From Craspedostauros australis (taxonomy: Eukaryota > Bacillariophyta > Bacillariophyceae > Mastogloiales > Achnanthaceae): a stretch of DNA of 64,000 bases. The notes beneath the pieces were generated by a model. It had not been told where the DNA came from, did no database searches, and saw nothing but the letters and a program-made list of their open reading frames with translations. The translations under genes were made by a program, and so were the position numbers. Position 1 is the stretch's first letter. The number at the start of each line of letters is the position of its first letter. The stretch spans positions 496,001 to 560,000 of the forward strand of contig JAMXDE010000032.1 of NCBI GenBank assembly GCA_026770025.1. The letters are read 5' to 3'. Shown here in pieces: positions 32,943 through 44,554 of the stretch.

Positions 32943-34104
32943 GGGTGCCTCTCTTGCCTTTCCTCTTGCCTTGGACTTATGAGCCGTTGCTGTTGCCGTT
33001 GCCGCTGCTGCTATTCGTGGATTCGAGAACGTCAAGAGTGTTGCGAAGCGATGCTTCTGAGTCCGTTCTTGGTTGGTGAGAAACGGGGTTGGTCTAGCTT
33101 CGGCCAAGTTTACCAATCAGTGTGGCTGCTTGCTTTGCTGCTGGTCTTCGTGTGCGTTTGTTAACGTGTCTAATTGCTCAGCTGCAATGTTATGATGCTG
33201 TGTGTTGATGCTCACAGTGACGATGGTACGACCGATGCTGGTGGCATGAAGGCGTTCTGGACGGGGGTTGTGGTGGTCGTGGGTCCTTGGTCGTGCGATC
33301 TGAAGCGCAGTCGCAGTGTCTGGTCGTAGTTGCTCTTTGCCTCTCCCGCTTTCCGATCAAGCGTTTTCACCGTGTCGCGGTTTCTCCTCGTTCTTGGCCG
33401 ACGATGACGATCAGGCAATGCGGCGCAGGCGGAGCAGCTCAATGGACAATGGTGGATGCCTCGATGATCAAGGAGACGCAAGCCAGGGTGTTTGCTTGCT
33501 CTCGGGGATGGTTCGGTTGTGTGAATGTAATTGTGGTTGTGATGTTTGGCGCAGCTGTGGTTGTGGCTTTGGGTGTGCGATTGTGGGTTTTGTTGCTCCG
33601 CGGTGCTGTTGTCCCGTTCTTGCCCCAAGCGGTTTCGGAAACCAGGGTGGCGCTGCTGCTCGAAATGTTTGCTTCTGTTTGGTGTTGACGACTGTCCTAC
33701 TACTGACTACTCGTAGCATTGCAACGTGTGCGCTCTGTGGTACTAACGCTCTGCTCCTCTTGGGGCAGTGCGGACGAGTTTTTGTTGCCCACCCGCGCTT
33801 CGGGATTGTATTCTGCCGCGCTCGCACCAGCCGTGAGAACTCACACAACATGCGCGACGAGAGCAAAGCTCCCCTACATACCCGTACCTGCACACCCACA
33901 CGCGTTGTACGTCTGGGAGCCATGGTAATATATATAATTTCCCTCAGGTCTAAAAACAAAGACCCAACGGGATTCATTCGAATTGGCAACCACACAAACA
34001 AAAAATGACAACAACGACAGGCAAAATGGGCCTCCTGCGCGATGCATTGTTCCTGCGTGTACAACCAATTACTCTGCTCTGCTCTACTTGCTTAGTCTGT
34101 CTCT
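32943..34104. other. Intergenic, no gene seen
   Basis: Both strands carry frames over 130 codons at 33.2-34.0 kb, but these are Cys/Arg or His/Gln low-complexity translations of G/T-rich DNA with no family signature. Confidence 0.5.
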
Positions 34105-35088
34105 CTAGTAACTGACTTGGAAAGGCTGGAAGAAGCCCTCATCAATGGACAGCTGTGTGATCATGGCAACCACCTTGAACACTGTCTTGTGAAGCTTCAT
34201 GTTGTGGCGAAATGGTTCATACAAGATCTTCCATTTCTTGAAGAGACGATTGATGGTTTCGTGTCTTGCTCTTGCTTGCTTCTTGCCGTCCCTGTCTGCG
34301 TGAGTAACGTAGTCCCTTGGTTTGCGTACGAGAGGGCCGCCGTACCCTCCGTCCGCTTCCACCATTTCGCCAGGAGCAAGTTTCCCCGCGAGCGAACGGT
34401 TGAAGATCTTTTGGTCAGGCCATTCACCACAAGGGAATGGACCATGGCACCAAACGATGTCACCAGTTCGAATGCAAATCGCCACCTCGTACTGCAGACC
34501 AGCGCCCTTGTATTTGTGACTGTACCACTTCTTCGAAAAGGGCTGAGGTTCGAGGATGCGAAAGTCAGTCCCATCCACCGTGACTTTGCACGTTCGCTGT
34601 TTGTCATTCTTCAAGCGATTCCTCCATTTAATCTGTTGTACAAATTAGCGACAGCATAAGTATTCAAAAAGGTGATGTGAGTTGTCGTTATGTAAGTGTT
34701 ATCATGAGATGTATCAATCGGAAGGGTGTTCTGCACTTACCACGCCTTTGTATCCCTTCTGAACTTCATCCATCAGAAGCCAAATCCACTTCTTTAGCGT
34801 TTTGGGGTCTGCAGACATCTTCGATGACAGCGCAAGAACACAATCGTAGTGTTGCAAGAAGTACAAGGTCCAATACAAATGCTTGGGATGACATTTTGGT
34901 ACACCACGAGCATAGCTCCACATAACTAGGCACATGCGCGGAGAAAGCCCATACAGAGAGATAAATTTCGTTTGTGTTGCTGGTTTCGCTGGGTCATATG
35001 ATGCATTATGCCCCACAATGTCCAATCCGATTCTGGTATTGTCTTTCAAGTCGTAGCGCTTTGATTGATTGTTCCGCAAGTGCGCCAT
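34105..35088 (-). CDS. DDE superfamily transposase (IS5/Harbinger DDE_Tnp_4 type), two exons
   Basis: Exon 1 is 35088-34741 and exon 2 is 34632-34105, joined in phase 0 (GTAAGT donor, CAACAG acceptor), giving 291 aa. Exon 1 has RIGLDIVGHNASYDPAKP and LYGLSPRMCLVMWSY, a helical N-terminal domain. Across the splice KGVIKWRNRLKND leads into the catalytic core: TVDGTDFRILEPQPF (first Asp), YKGAGLQYEVAICIRTGDIVW, EMVEADGGYGG (second Asp) and RARHETINRLFKKW (third acid Glu). All three catalytic positions are present and there are no stops, so the copy may be functional or recently so. Terminal repeats were not identified. The 108-bp intron is a notable feature in a transposase of this length. Confidence 0.85.
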
Positions 35089-36143
35089 GTCACAGCCAAA
35101 AGCAGCAGAGTGTGGCGTTGTGTGGCAAACAACAAAGGGTTCGTGTGAGGTTGTGTTTCAGGTCGCTGCGCTTTGTCTCGGTCCGTCAAGCTCTGCGCAC
35201 CACAACATGTCACCACACAAACAAACATCCATCACAAAACTCACCATGATGCTTGTTGCAAGCGATGTTGCTTTTCGTTTGTTCGATCAGTTGGTCTGCA
35301 GCTCGTTGCTGCAACTGCACTGCTGTTGCCTCCTCCTTTTACTGTTGTTGTTGTTTATACTGATGCTACTGATGGAGTTGATATCACTGCGGACGGTACT
35401 GTGATGTTGTTGTTATCCAACTGTTGTGACAATGATGCAATGAGCACGGTCAACACCGATGCTGCTGTTGGAGTGTGCTTGTGATTGATGTTGTTGCAAG
35501 CTTGCCTGGTGACCCACTGTGCTTGTACGTATTGTGGATCTGGCTGCTGCTGACGTGATACAGTTGCAAACGATGGTTGCCGCGTTGTCATCGCTTTCGC
35601 TCTGTTGGCTCAGATCAGTTGATTGGCCGAGTAGCTCACGATCATCACATGTGACTACGAGTACTCGCTGTATTCTACTCTGATCTGCGATACCGTATTG
35701 GCGAGCCAACATCGCTGGGCTAGAGCACAGCATACATTCAGGGATAACTACCATGTCGCCACATGCGGCAGCACACAACAACGAACAGCTGCGACTGTAC
35801 CGAACAAGCACTCTCCTCTTGCCATGCCTGTCCACACGAATTCGCAGCCTCCCACGGACAGTTGCAACTACTATTATTCAAATTGAAACATAATACAACA
35901 TACATACATGCAGAAGAGCATTCGTACAAGTTATGTTGTTGCAAGCATGCTTGTGTGCCATGTCTCGCGGTGTGTGGGATGTCCCGCATTGTGCTGTACT
36001 GATGGTTCAGCTGGATTGTGCTTTGCGCAGCATCGGGTGTTGCGAGCAGTGGGTTTTCGGGTGGGCCACATCAAAATGTGGCGTGGATTTGTTGTTGTTT
36101 GTGATTTGATGGATTTGTCTCACATGGACAACTGAGAGGAGGC
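35089..36143. other. Intergenic, no gene seen
   Basis: TTG-rich low-complexity DNA. It lies between the minus-strand transposase and the plus-strand repeat array and unknown gene, and may belong to one transposable element. Confidence 0.45.
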
Positions 36144-36347
36144 ATGCGAAGGAATCGAGTCATCCACATGGGAAAACGAGCCAGCCGCGTGGGAAAACGA
36201 GCCAGCCGCATGGGAAAACGGGCTTGCTCCATGGGAAAACGAATCGATTCCATGGGAAATCGAGGCTGTCGCATGGGAAATCGAGGCTGTCGCGTGGGAA
36301 TTTTGATGCATTGTTTCCCACAGAGTCCAAGACAATCGATCGTATAA
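36144..36347 (+). CDS. Small ORF encoding a basic heptad repeat (MGKRASR)n, uncertain
   Basis: A 67-aa frame from an ATG at 36144 covers the left half of the repeat array. It reads as seven consecutive 7-residue units of the type MGKRASR, drifting to MGNRGCR. The 21-bp DNA period leaves other frames open as well, including two on the minus strand, so the coding claim is weak. No signal peptide. It may be pure repeat DNA. Confidence 0.2.
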   Translation: MRRNRVIHMGKRASRVGKRASRMGKRACSMGKRIDSMGNRGCRMGNRGCRVGILMHCFPQSPRQSIV

Positions 36348-36494
36348 ACTGTACTGCCAGCTACGTACGTCTCAAACACATGGGAAAACGGAACGCTGCG
36401 CTCCCATGGGAACACAGAAATATCCCATGCATGAAGACAAATTTCCCATGGAACGTTATTTTTTCCCATGGAACGTTATTTTTTCCCATGCGAC
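36167..36494. repeat. CATGGGAA repeat array in two opposed halves
   Basis: Left half: seven units of exactly 21 bp with RTGGGAAAWC starting at 36168, 36189, 36210, 36231, 36252, 36273 and 36294. Right half (36380-36494): CATGGGAAAAC at about 36380, CCCATGGG at about 36403, then the opposite orientation TTTCCCATG several times, including a 20-bp tandem (ttcccatggaacgttatttt) at about 36442-36490. Roughly a dozen copies of an 8-bp core lie in about 330 bp, with orientation switching across a centre at about 36310-36370. Confidence 0.85.
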
Positions 36495-36921
36495 ACTTCT
36501 CATTTGGCATGCGTGTCCACATTTTCCCAAACTCACATTTTGCTTCCCACAGCCCACCCATCCGTCGGCGCGCGAGGAAAACTGCCGATGGACGCATCGA
36601 TGAATGCCAATCTTGGCCTTGAATAGTGTGTGTAGATGTACCAACTGAATTGTTGATCGTGTTGCTCACTCGTAGTCTGCCTGGTATCCAAAGTAGGCAT
36701 CCTGCAGTTTGTATCTGGAAGTGACAGTTGCTGTTGATCGCTGTTTTGAATTAGTTGACAGGACTGCGGTTTGAAACGAATGAGCAGCAATGACAGCAGC
36801 TGATGTGGAGCGCGGCTGATTCGGCCAGCACTGCCGTCTGAGGATTGTCTTGTGTTGCCACTGCGTGTGAGCAGAGCAAAGGTGTAGGCAAGTTGCAAGC
36901 CTCACATTTCGAGATCATGGC

Positions 36922-38544
36922 TCCCACAACACCAGCAGCTATAATCCATCACAGAAACCATACACCGAGTGGAAAGGTACCAGCGACGACGCAGCGTACA
37001 TCATCGGTGGACTCTTCCGCAACGAAATCGCCCCCAACTTCAAACAGTTCATCACCAACCATCCTGACTGGATCCAGGCACCACCAGGCAAGAACTACAA
37101 CCGCAACAACCTGCGTGGCAACTTCCGAAGCTGCATCAATCGTCTCAAGCTACACAGGGAAGGGAAGAATCAACGTAAGTACACGAGTTGGATTGCTGTG
37201 TCACGAGCATGCCTGATCAAACTCACATGCTGCTGCTGCTGCTACTACTGTTTCCATTCTCGTTCAGGCCTGCCAACTGACTTCAAACGCCGAGCTGGCC
37301 TCCCTGCTACACCAGACAGGAACAAGGACATCACAGCAACAGAGCGCAGTGGCTTGGCCATTCAACCAGGCGACGCATTTGGAGAGAGCGACGACGACGA
37401 CGAGAGCTTCGTTGACAACGATCACGAAAGTGATATCAGCTTGGAGAGCATCGATCTCGATAGTGGCAACACCACCACCACCAACAACAACAGCAACAAT
37501 AACACTAACAACAACGCAGACCTCACTCCAGGGCATCTCACAACTCTTGGAAGTCCCATCTCTGAGGCATCCTTTGAACCAGATCCTCAAGCCAGCACAC
37601 AGATCGCAGCAGCCAGATCCGTTCATTCTCCTGTTGTTCGTTTTTCTGAGACGCTCGTTGACACCCCTTTGGTGACAGCGCCACCACAAGCCAATCCATC
37701 CAACAAGCGCGCGCGTTTCGAGGAGGACCATCGCGACACAACCACCACCACCAACACCAGCCCACCAGCGAACACCAACGAACACGAATTGGGACCAAGG
37801 AAGATCGATTTTGGCGAAGTCGGCGAATTGACACAAAATATGAAGAAGATGACCGTCAACCCGTTGGGCCAGGAATTCAAGGCCCTTGTCTTGGGGGGCC
37901 TGCATCTCATCCCCATCAGTGTGGACGAACCAACCAAAACTGCGAATCAAGCTGATCAGCGTCGTGGCTTTTCAATCCACTACCACTGCCTGTACCTCAT
38001 GCACTGGGAGAATGTGGCATTCCAAATTGTGGAGGAGAGTGCACAGCAATTCTTGGAGCTCTCCCTCAAGGTCGATGTGCGATTTTTCGATGCAGCAACT
38101 TACTTGCCACAGACAGATGAGAACACACAGGACAGCAAGCATGAAGTGGCCAAGATGTTCTCCAAGGAGCAGGCTGGAGTGCAGCTGTACTATGACAAAT
38201 TGTTTGAGGCAGCAAGCATGGACTTCCCTGTGTCTGATGGCTTCATGTTTGTCAAGGTGCGCAAACTTTTCCCATCCAAGGTGGTACCGAACTTCGTTGA
38301 TCGCTTCGAGCAATACAAAGATGTTGCGCATGACGAAGATCCGCTCGAGTGCACTGAGATCAACACAAACTTTGGCCACAACGTGAAGAACGAAGGCGAC
38401 GATACTGATCCAGTGTCTTTTGTCATGAACACTGCAACTGTGTTGTGCCCCAAACAACAGAACTCTGCCACCTCTGCGACTCCGAAGAGAAACACCAAAC
38501 GCTCACTCAGACGCCCAAAGGCAACAACCCCAATGGCACCTTAA
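36922..38544 (+). CDS. Unknown two-exon protein downstream of the repeat array (5' incomplete)
   Basis: Exons 36922-37174 and 37268-38544 join in phase 1 (GTAAGT donor, CGTTCAG acceptor), giving at least 509 aa. The frame is open from 36871 but has no ATG, so the start is in an upstream exon I cannot place; 36922 is a conservative limit. The N-terminal part (YTEWKGTSDDAAYIIGGLFR, FKQFITNHPDWIQAPPG, LRGNFRSCINRLKLHREG) looks like a small helical, possibly DNA-binding domain. A disordered middle follows (GESDDDDESFVDND, Asn/Thr runs, NKRARFEEDH), then a globular part (VNPLGQEFKALVLGG, HYHCLYLMHWENVAFQIVEE, LYYDKLFEAASMDFPVSDGF). The C-terminus is basic. No known family recognised. It is divergent from the transposase at 34-35 kb and could be its partner protein, which is only a hypothesis. 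Confidence 0.6.
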   Translation, partial: SHNTSSYNPSQKPYTEWKGTSDDAAYIIGGLFRNEIAPNFKQFITNHPDWIQAPPGKNYNRNNLRGNFRSCINRLKLHREGKNQRKYTSWIAVSRACLIKLTCCCCCYYCFHSRSGLPTDFKRRAGLPATPDRNKDITATERSGLAIQPGDAFGESDDDDESFVDNDHESDISLESIDLDSGNTTTTNNNSNNNTNNNADLTPGHLTTLGSPISEASFEPDPQASTQIAAARSVHSPVVRFSETLVDTPLVTAPPQANPSNKRARFEEDHRDTTTTTNTSPPANTNEHELGPRKIDFGEVGELTQNMKKMTVNPLGQEFKALVLGGLHLIPISVDEPTKTANQADQRRGFSIHYHCLYLMHWENVAFQIVEESAQQFLELSLKVDVRFFDAATYLPQTDENTQDSKHEVAKMFSKEQAGVQLYYDKLFEAASMDFPVSDGFMFVKVRKLFPSKVVPNFVDRFEQYKDVAHDEDPLECTEINTNFGHNVKNEGDDTDPVSFVMNTATVLCPKQQNSATSATPKRNTKRSLRRPKATTPMAP

Positions 38545-41500
38545 TTACTCCACACATCAATAGTCCCACACAAGTCAATCAACCACAACACGAACAAATG
38601 CACGCTTAATCAGCAAAACCAGCACAGTTGCCAACAACACAGGAGTGGTGCTTCTCGGGTTTGTGAGTTGCTTCGCTCTCCGCACTCCAACACTGGTTGC
38701 CCCGGTCATGCTATTCAGTCCAAGCCGCTGTAGCGTACGTGTTTCATTTCAGCTTATTTTCTGACCTATGGTAATTTTCATTTTTTACCGTTGCTCCCTG
38801 GGGTATGTACCACGCTAGCTGCGCCTGTTGCGAAAACGCCAACGACACGCGGATGACAAGGGAATACCAAAGAGCGTCGGCACAAGCAGCCTGCCGCCGC
38901 GACGGGTATAAGCCCCCTCCCACGCACTTCACCACGTTGCTCCCCTATCCGCTTCGACCTCTTGTTTCGTGCTTTTTCACGGCCAAACCTTGGCCCAGTT
39001 TATTATTACTCTGCCCAACGTGCGCGAGAAAGCCAAACCAAGAGCGTTCCAACACCACCCCTCAGTACTTAAGCATACGAGGAACATCGATGCAGTAGTG
39101 TCGATCAACTCTAGTCCGTGCGCTTCTTAGCCACATCTTGCCAAATCCCTCCGAGCCGTTAAATGCCGAAAGCACAGAAACTCCATCTCTTTATGTACTA
39201 TCGTGACAGCACAATTGCCCTAACGAACTTCACAGGGCTTGATATTTCGCTCGTGACAAGGACACGTGAGGTGCCAATTCAGTTTCTGAATATCGAACCA
39301 CCCAGCAAGAAACCAACAGCCTAATAGTTAGCAGGGCTTGTTCGTGGGCATATGACCATGTGAGTCATTGCCGGCCACAAGTGATGGCTTCTGCGCTTCC
39401 TCTTTGCACAGTTGAACCTCATTGCGGTATAATACATGAAGAGATAAGTATTACCATTCTAATATGAAATGTGTTACTATTCCTATTATTGTTCTTGATA
39501 TTAATAATGCCGCAACCTACAAGGCTACGCAGAACACTCACAGAGTTCTCCCGCGAATACGAATAAGCGCACCAAATCGTGTGAGGCCACTCATTTGTCG
39601 ACTTGGACGACTCAACAAATGACGACGATCGCAGAGTTTTCATTCTGTCCAGGTTTCTTCGTTTGGTAATGTCAAGCGTGTCAATGCCAAGAACAGGCCC
39701 TTCTTGTCTCCGTCACAACATCGTGACACAAACGCAATCGACACACCGCCAGAAACATGACGACGAGCACAGTGGTTCGGAGGATCTGCTCCAACCACAC
39801 CGATCACTCTGCCGACATGGACCAACAGAGGAACCTGATCGTTCCGTCTGTCGGCTTCTCGCCAACTTTGGGGACAGCCTCTGGCGTGCCGCTCCACACT
39901 GTTCCTGGTTCCTATTCCTCAATCTTGTCGCGAGAAGGCACCCTTGCGGAAAGATCTCTGGGGCCTTCGATGTTGTTGATATCCATCCACCTCGCTTGTG
40001 ATGCCAAATGGTTGTCTGTTTTTGGTACATGTACTCGTAATCTGCTCTTATCCACGATGTCATTGACGATGCCAAGGAGGACCACCATCTCCACAGAACC
40101 GGAGTGCCGTAGTTCCTCTGCAGTCACCATCCAACCAACATGCTTCTCAATTTCATCATCGCTACCACAGTCGTTGACCCTCGTGGTCACCCCTCTGTGA
40201 CAGGACCTCCGCACTCCATCAAACCGGGACCTCTTATCTGGTCAAGGAAGCAAAGAGACAAGAAGTACGGCACTCGCAAGTCGAAGAAACAAGCATGTGC
40301 CTCCATGCAAGAGGGAAACCATCACATGTCCCCCTTGTTCAAAGTGCTTCTCCTATCCATCAACGAAGCCTTTCACTCTATTCGCCCTCATGTATCCCTC
40401 TCTCTCTCTTGTGATGAAGGCCTCTCCCTTACTCGTATTAGTACTATGACGCGTGTACATGCTCATGGGTGAGCCTCTTCTCTCTGTTGGCATCCGAAGC
40501 AAGAGAGAGCGACAGGTACGATGCACATCTGCCTCTCTCCGACATTCGTATCCCACACTCGTACCTACGTTTGTGGCTGTGTGAGTCTCTCGCTCTCTGC
40601 TCCAGTCCTCTATTCTGCCTCGCCCCACTTCGATCTGCAACACCATACTCTACTCCATTCCACTTCTACTTAATTCGCTGATGCCGCTGTTTTCGCTCTC
40701 TTTGTGGTTGTGGATGCGTTCATAGTTGCTGGCACTTGTGGCCGGATGCGAGAAGTTGGCCCAACTTCGTCCCTCTCTTGTTGATGTTCATTCCCCAAAA
40801 CGCCGCAACGTGGGCCAACTTCCCATTTCTGTGATGGCAGATTGCTCCGGCAACCGCAGAGAATCACAAAACAATACTCCCAGAGTTGCAGACACAGACG
40901 CACGCATTGGCCTTTTGCCAAAGTCTCATGGGCGACGCAGGAACCATGTCTGGGCAAGATCCCTGAGGGTACGGCGTATCCTTCCGCCTCTCAACGACAC
41001 CACACATCGCCTCATAGGTCCCCTTGTCTGTCACACACAAGCCTGAACAGGCAGGCTGTCTCTCCAGATAGAGGCAGCTTGTTTGAAGCAGAGCACAGCA
41101 GAATGGATTGGAGTGGAGTGGAGTACTCGAATGGAGAGTACTCTACGATTTACTCCACCCCCACATCGCCTCTTCGCTCTCCCTTTTTTCTATCGCTTCT
41201 GCTATGCCCTTTCAGGATGCAGACAGAAGTGAGGTCTTGTCCGGGATGAAATGATGAGCTTCGTTGTGGCAGCTCGTGAACCATGGTAACCACATGTCCG
41301 TATCATTCGCGTCCTCGTCGTCATCTCCCCTTGTTGCCATCTGAAACGAACGCGACACCCTCATTGCATCCGTATCATCAAACCGCTTCGATCCGTCCAG
41401 CCCAGACTAACATGAATGGTGGCATCTTTCGTTGTTGTTGAATCGGACTCGTACCAAAGATACCTTTTGTCGACTCACGCGCGACCTGTCCCTTGATCGG

Positions 41501-42691
41501 TATCTTGCCTCTCTCTCTCTCTCTCTCTCTTGGGGGGATTGTTTTCAATTTCCGAATCAAACGCTCATCACACTGTCAACAAGATCAACCTCTGTTTGAT
41601 CCATTCAGGTGAGCGTGCGAGCGATCAAGGAAGCGAGTGGATGGACGAATGAAACAATGAGCAATGGTGCGAACAGAGAGTCACACAGAAACCAACAATA
41701 CCCATGCCATCGGTTCCCGATCTGCATAGATGTTGCTTTCCCACTGAACTTGCTGTGCACGAGCCAGCGTGCCTTCCGACGATGGCGCGTTTCCGCTCTG
41801 TGGTGGAAGGCATTTGCATCTGATTGTAACCCTTTGTGTGTTGAGCCGTCTCTCCGGGAGGCTGCGTACCAATACGAGCACACGCGTGCGAGGAGAGATA
41901 CCAACGTGAAGTACCGCGTCAAGATCTGGTCTGATCCCCTTCATCATGCTCGGCTCCACTCCATTTTGCTCCATTCCTATGTGGCACCCATCATGCAGTA
42001 CCATTCAGAGACATGCCGATCACGACATGTACGTACCACGGATTCGAGTGTGACGAGGAGAGGGCCAGAATGAATGCAAAAGACGTCTTCTCATCCCTGG
42101 TGATCCTACTTGTACTTGTACTCGCATGACGTGTATGGATGGTGTGCGCGTATGTACAAATGCTGGACATAGGTCGTACTCCTCACAAGGGAGACCTGAT
42201 GCAGCATTCTGGATCGGTCCATCCTGACATCCTATCCCACCACACTCGTGCTTTTATAACTACGACCCATGAGGAGGCATGGGAGTATCCATTCTCTGCG
42301 TTGTATAATATAATATCTATTTGTAATTGTATGTTATCGTCCGATCCTTCTGCAGAGAATGCAAGTTGATCGGTTGGTAGATAGTCCCTTTTCCAATAGA
42401 GTATGTATGTTCATAGTATCATGTAGATGTGTAGAATAGTAGTGTGTAGAGAAGCATTGCATCGTAGATGATCGTGGGTAGAATTGGTATGGGAGAGTTG
42501 GTAACGTGGATATCTGTGTATGCCACCCGACCCAACTCGACTCTGCCACATTCCGCATTCCGCGCGCACCACGTCCGTGCATCATGTTGTGCCCATCGCA
42601 ACTGCAGAACGTGCACTGGTTGAGTACGGCATACACCGCAACTCCATGCCAACGCACTCCCCCCTCGCTCCAACAAACATGCGTCCGCGCA
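38545..42691. other. Long intergenic region, no gene seen
   Basis: Four kilobases with no supported gene. A (CT)n tract lies at about 41511-41530. Frames at 39.6-40.2 kb (both strands, about 100-150 codons) were examined and show no recognisable motif. Confidence 0.5.
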
Positions 42692-44554
42692 TCATTTGCA
42701 GCCTGCACCCTTTGCTTCGCGTAGGCGCAGCATGAGGTGCTTGATCTTGCGCTTCGTCAACCGGGTGCTGCGATGCACGCTGCCCAGCAACGGCTCGTAC
42801 ATGGCCAATGCGTGGCAATGACATGACATGGCCTGCTGCAGATCATCGCGGCGTTCGTGAAGGTTGGCCACCTTGGTGTGCAGGTATGCCAGTCCCAACT
42901 GCTTGCGTCCGATCCCCATCTCCTCCAGCTGCACGGCGAATCCGTAGTGCTGCAGCGCCTGTTCGGTGTTGCCCATCTTCGTGCAGTCATCCCCCATGCT
43001 CTCCTGGACCAGGGCGATCATCGTGGCGTCGAGGTAGGCTTCTGCATCACCGGCGTCGCAGCCCATGAGCAGAGCGGACGCGAGGATGCCCTGGACGCAT
43101 CGTCGGGTGCAGGCCGCGGTCTCCACGTCATCCAGCTGCACGATGGAATGGTTGGTGTAGATGCGCAACGAGCTGCGGTACTCGGCGAATGCCTTGGAAG
43201 GTTCGTTCACAACCATGTAGGCAGATGCCAACTTGCACCGGATGTTGGCTTCATCGATCGTTTCTTCCACGAGCGAGGGTGGCGGTTTATCCTCGTTTTC
43301 GGTCTCGTCGTGACTACTACAGTGCTTTTGTTGTTGTTGTTGTTGTTGTTGCGGATGCTGCTGTTGACAATGCTCGTGTTGGTTCTTGTCTTCAAGTTTG
43401 TCTCCATTCTCCTGCTTGTCTTTGATGTCTTTGGCGCCATTCTTTCTGCTTTCGGAACTGACCGACGCCTGCATCATCCCGACACGGACGAACTTGCTGA
43501 TGCACTCTTCCAGATGCAACGCGCTGCGGAATTCCTGGATGGCCCGCAAGGCGGTCTGCACGTGCGGCGCAATCTGGCTCGCCCCAGCCACGTCCTGCGC
43601 GTAGTGTCTCTCGACCTTGCTCTGCAGCAGCAGCGCATCGCCCTTCCTCTCATGCTTGGCGCTGCTCGCGGTTATTCGGCTAAGCGCATCGACGCTGATG
43701 CTGACTCCCGATGCCATCAGCATCGATCCGATCAGAGTCTCCACCACCATGGTATCGAACGAGTAGAGCAAACGCAGGCGCAGGCAACGGCGGAATGCCT
43801 TGATGGCCTCATCCTTTTGGGACGTGTTGAGAAAGGACAGACCCAGAAACTGGTATGCATCGCACAGTCGCTGCATCATGTCGTCACTGCTGAAGTGAAG
43901 CTCACAATCCGCCGATGCGTCTGCTTCGGAATCCATCGAAAATGAAGTGGCGTCAATGCAGTCCATCTGTTCCAGCTTCTGGATGTACACTTCGAAGCAT
44001 TGCGCAGCGTCGCGCCATCGGTTCTCTTGCATGGCGCGCCTTCCGCTGTCGAGAAGCGCTTCGAACGGCGGAGGTGGTCGTTCGATAATCGCTTGCGTCT
44101 CGGATGGTGACGATGATGATGATGGCGCTGGTGCGGAGGGAGAGGACACTGACGTCGTCGATGCTTTCTTCAAATCGTGCGCTTCTTCTTCTGTGTGAGA
44201 CGCTTCATGATTGCAAGCCGTCCCATCCGCTGCTGTCGAGGTCATCATGGGCCTGGACCTTGGCGGAGTCGGACAAGCCTGATCACTGGCGTGATTCTCA
44301 ACGCCATCATCCCGACTTTCCGTCTGCGCAACGAGAACCTCTTCGGATACGCACGCCATCGTTGGGACATCCGCTCCGGTCGCTGCCACTGCACACGATA
44401 ACGTAGACTCCACCGATGGCAACTCGTCGGAACGCAAGGCTCCGTCATCTTCGCACGATGCGTCCATGCGTGCCGCGATGACGGGATCGTACTCAGCAAC
44501 CACGTTCTTCGTGGACACCGTGCCGATGGACGCGGCGTCCGATACGGGAATCAT
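42692..44554 (-). CDS. TPR-repeat protein with poly-Gln insert
   Basis: A 620-aa frame from the ATG at 44554 (an earlier GTG is in frame but is not preferred). The first 170 residues are Ser/Ala/Glu-rich and disordered. TPR-like helices begin at about 180: RRAMQENRWRDAAQCFEVYI, LCDAYQFLGLSFLNTSQKDEAIKAFRRCL. After an insert with QQQQQQQQ they resume: ANIRCKLASAYMVVNEPSKAFAEYRSSL, GNTEQALQHYGFAVQLEEMG, LGLAYLHTKVANLHERRDDLQQAMSCHCHAL. The spacing is that of kinesin-light-chain/tetratricopeptide arrays. TPRs bind partner proteins; the partner is unknown. No signal peptide or membrane span. The frame ends ...LREAKGAGCK. Confidence 0.75.
   Translation of the reverse strand: MIPVSDAASIGTVSTKNVVAEYDPVIAARMDASCEDDGALRSDELPSVESTLSCAVAATGADVPTMACVSEEVLVAQTESRDDGVENHASDQACPTPPRSRPMMTSTAADGTACNHEASHTEEEAHDLKKASTTSVSSPSAPAPSSSSSPSETQAIIERPPPPFEALLDSGRRAMQENRWRDAAQCFEVYIQKLEQMDCIDATSFSMDSEADASADCELHFSSDDMMQRLCDAYQFLGLSFLNTSQKDEAIKAFRRCLRLRLLYSFDTMVVETLIGSMLMASGVSISVDALSRITASSAKHERKGDALLLQSKVERHYAQDVAGASQIAPHVQTALRAIQEFRSALHLEECISKFVRVGMMQASVSSESRKNGAKDIKDKQENGDKLEDKNQHEHCQQQHPQQQQQQQQKHCSSHDETENEDKPPPSLVEETIDEANIRCKLASAYMVVNEPSKAFAEYRSSLRIYTNHSIVQLDDVETAACTRRCVQGILASALLMGCDAGDAEAYLDATMIALVQESMGDDCTKMGNTEQALQHYGFAVQLEEMGIGRKQLGLAYLHTKVANLHERRDDLQQAMSCHCHALAMYEPLLGSVHRSTRLTKRKIKHLMLRLREAKGAGCK

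Noticed and set aside
33212-34064. Cys/Arg-rich plus-strand and His/Gln-rich minus-strand frames over 130 codons
   Set aside because: Composition follows the G/T-rich DNA; no conserved pattern or splice structure was seen.
36071-36469. Minus-strand frame with RFPMxxA repeats across the CATGGGAA array
   Set aside because: Any frame of a 21-bp repeat without a stop is open, so the openness is not evidence of coding.
39640-40214. Minus-strand frames with GIVNDIVDKSRLRVHVPKT, considered as a decayed gene
   Set aside because: The frames do not connect, no family could be recognised and the plus strand is equally open.
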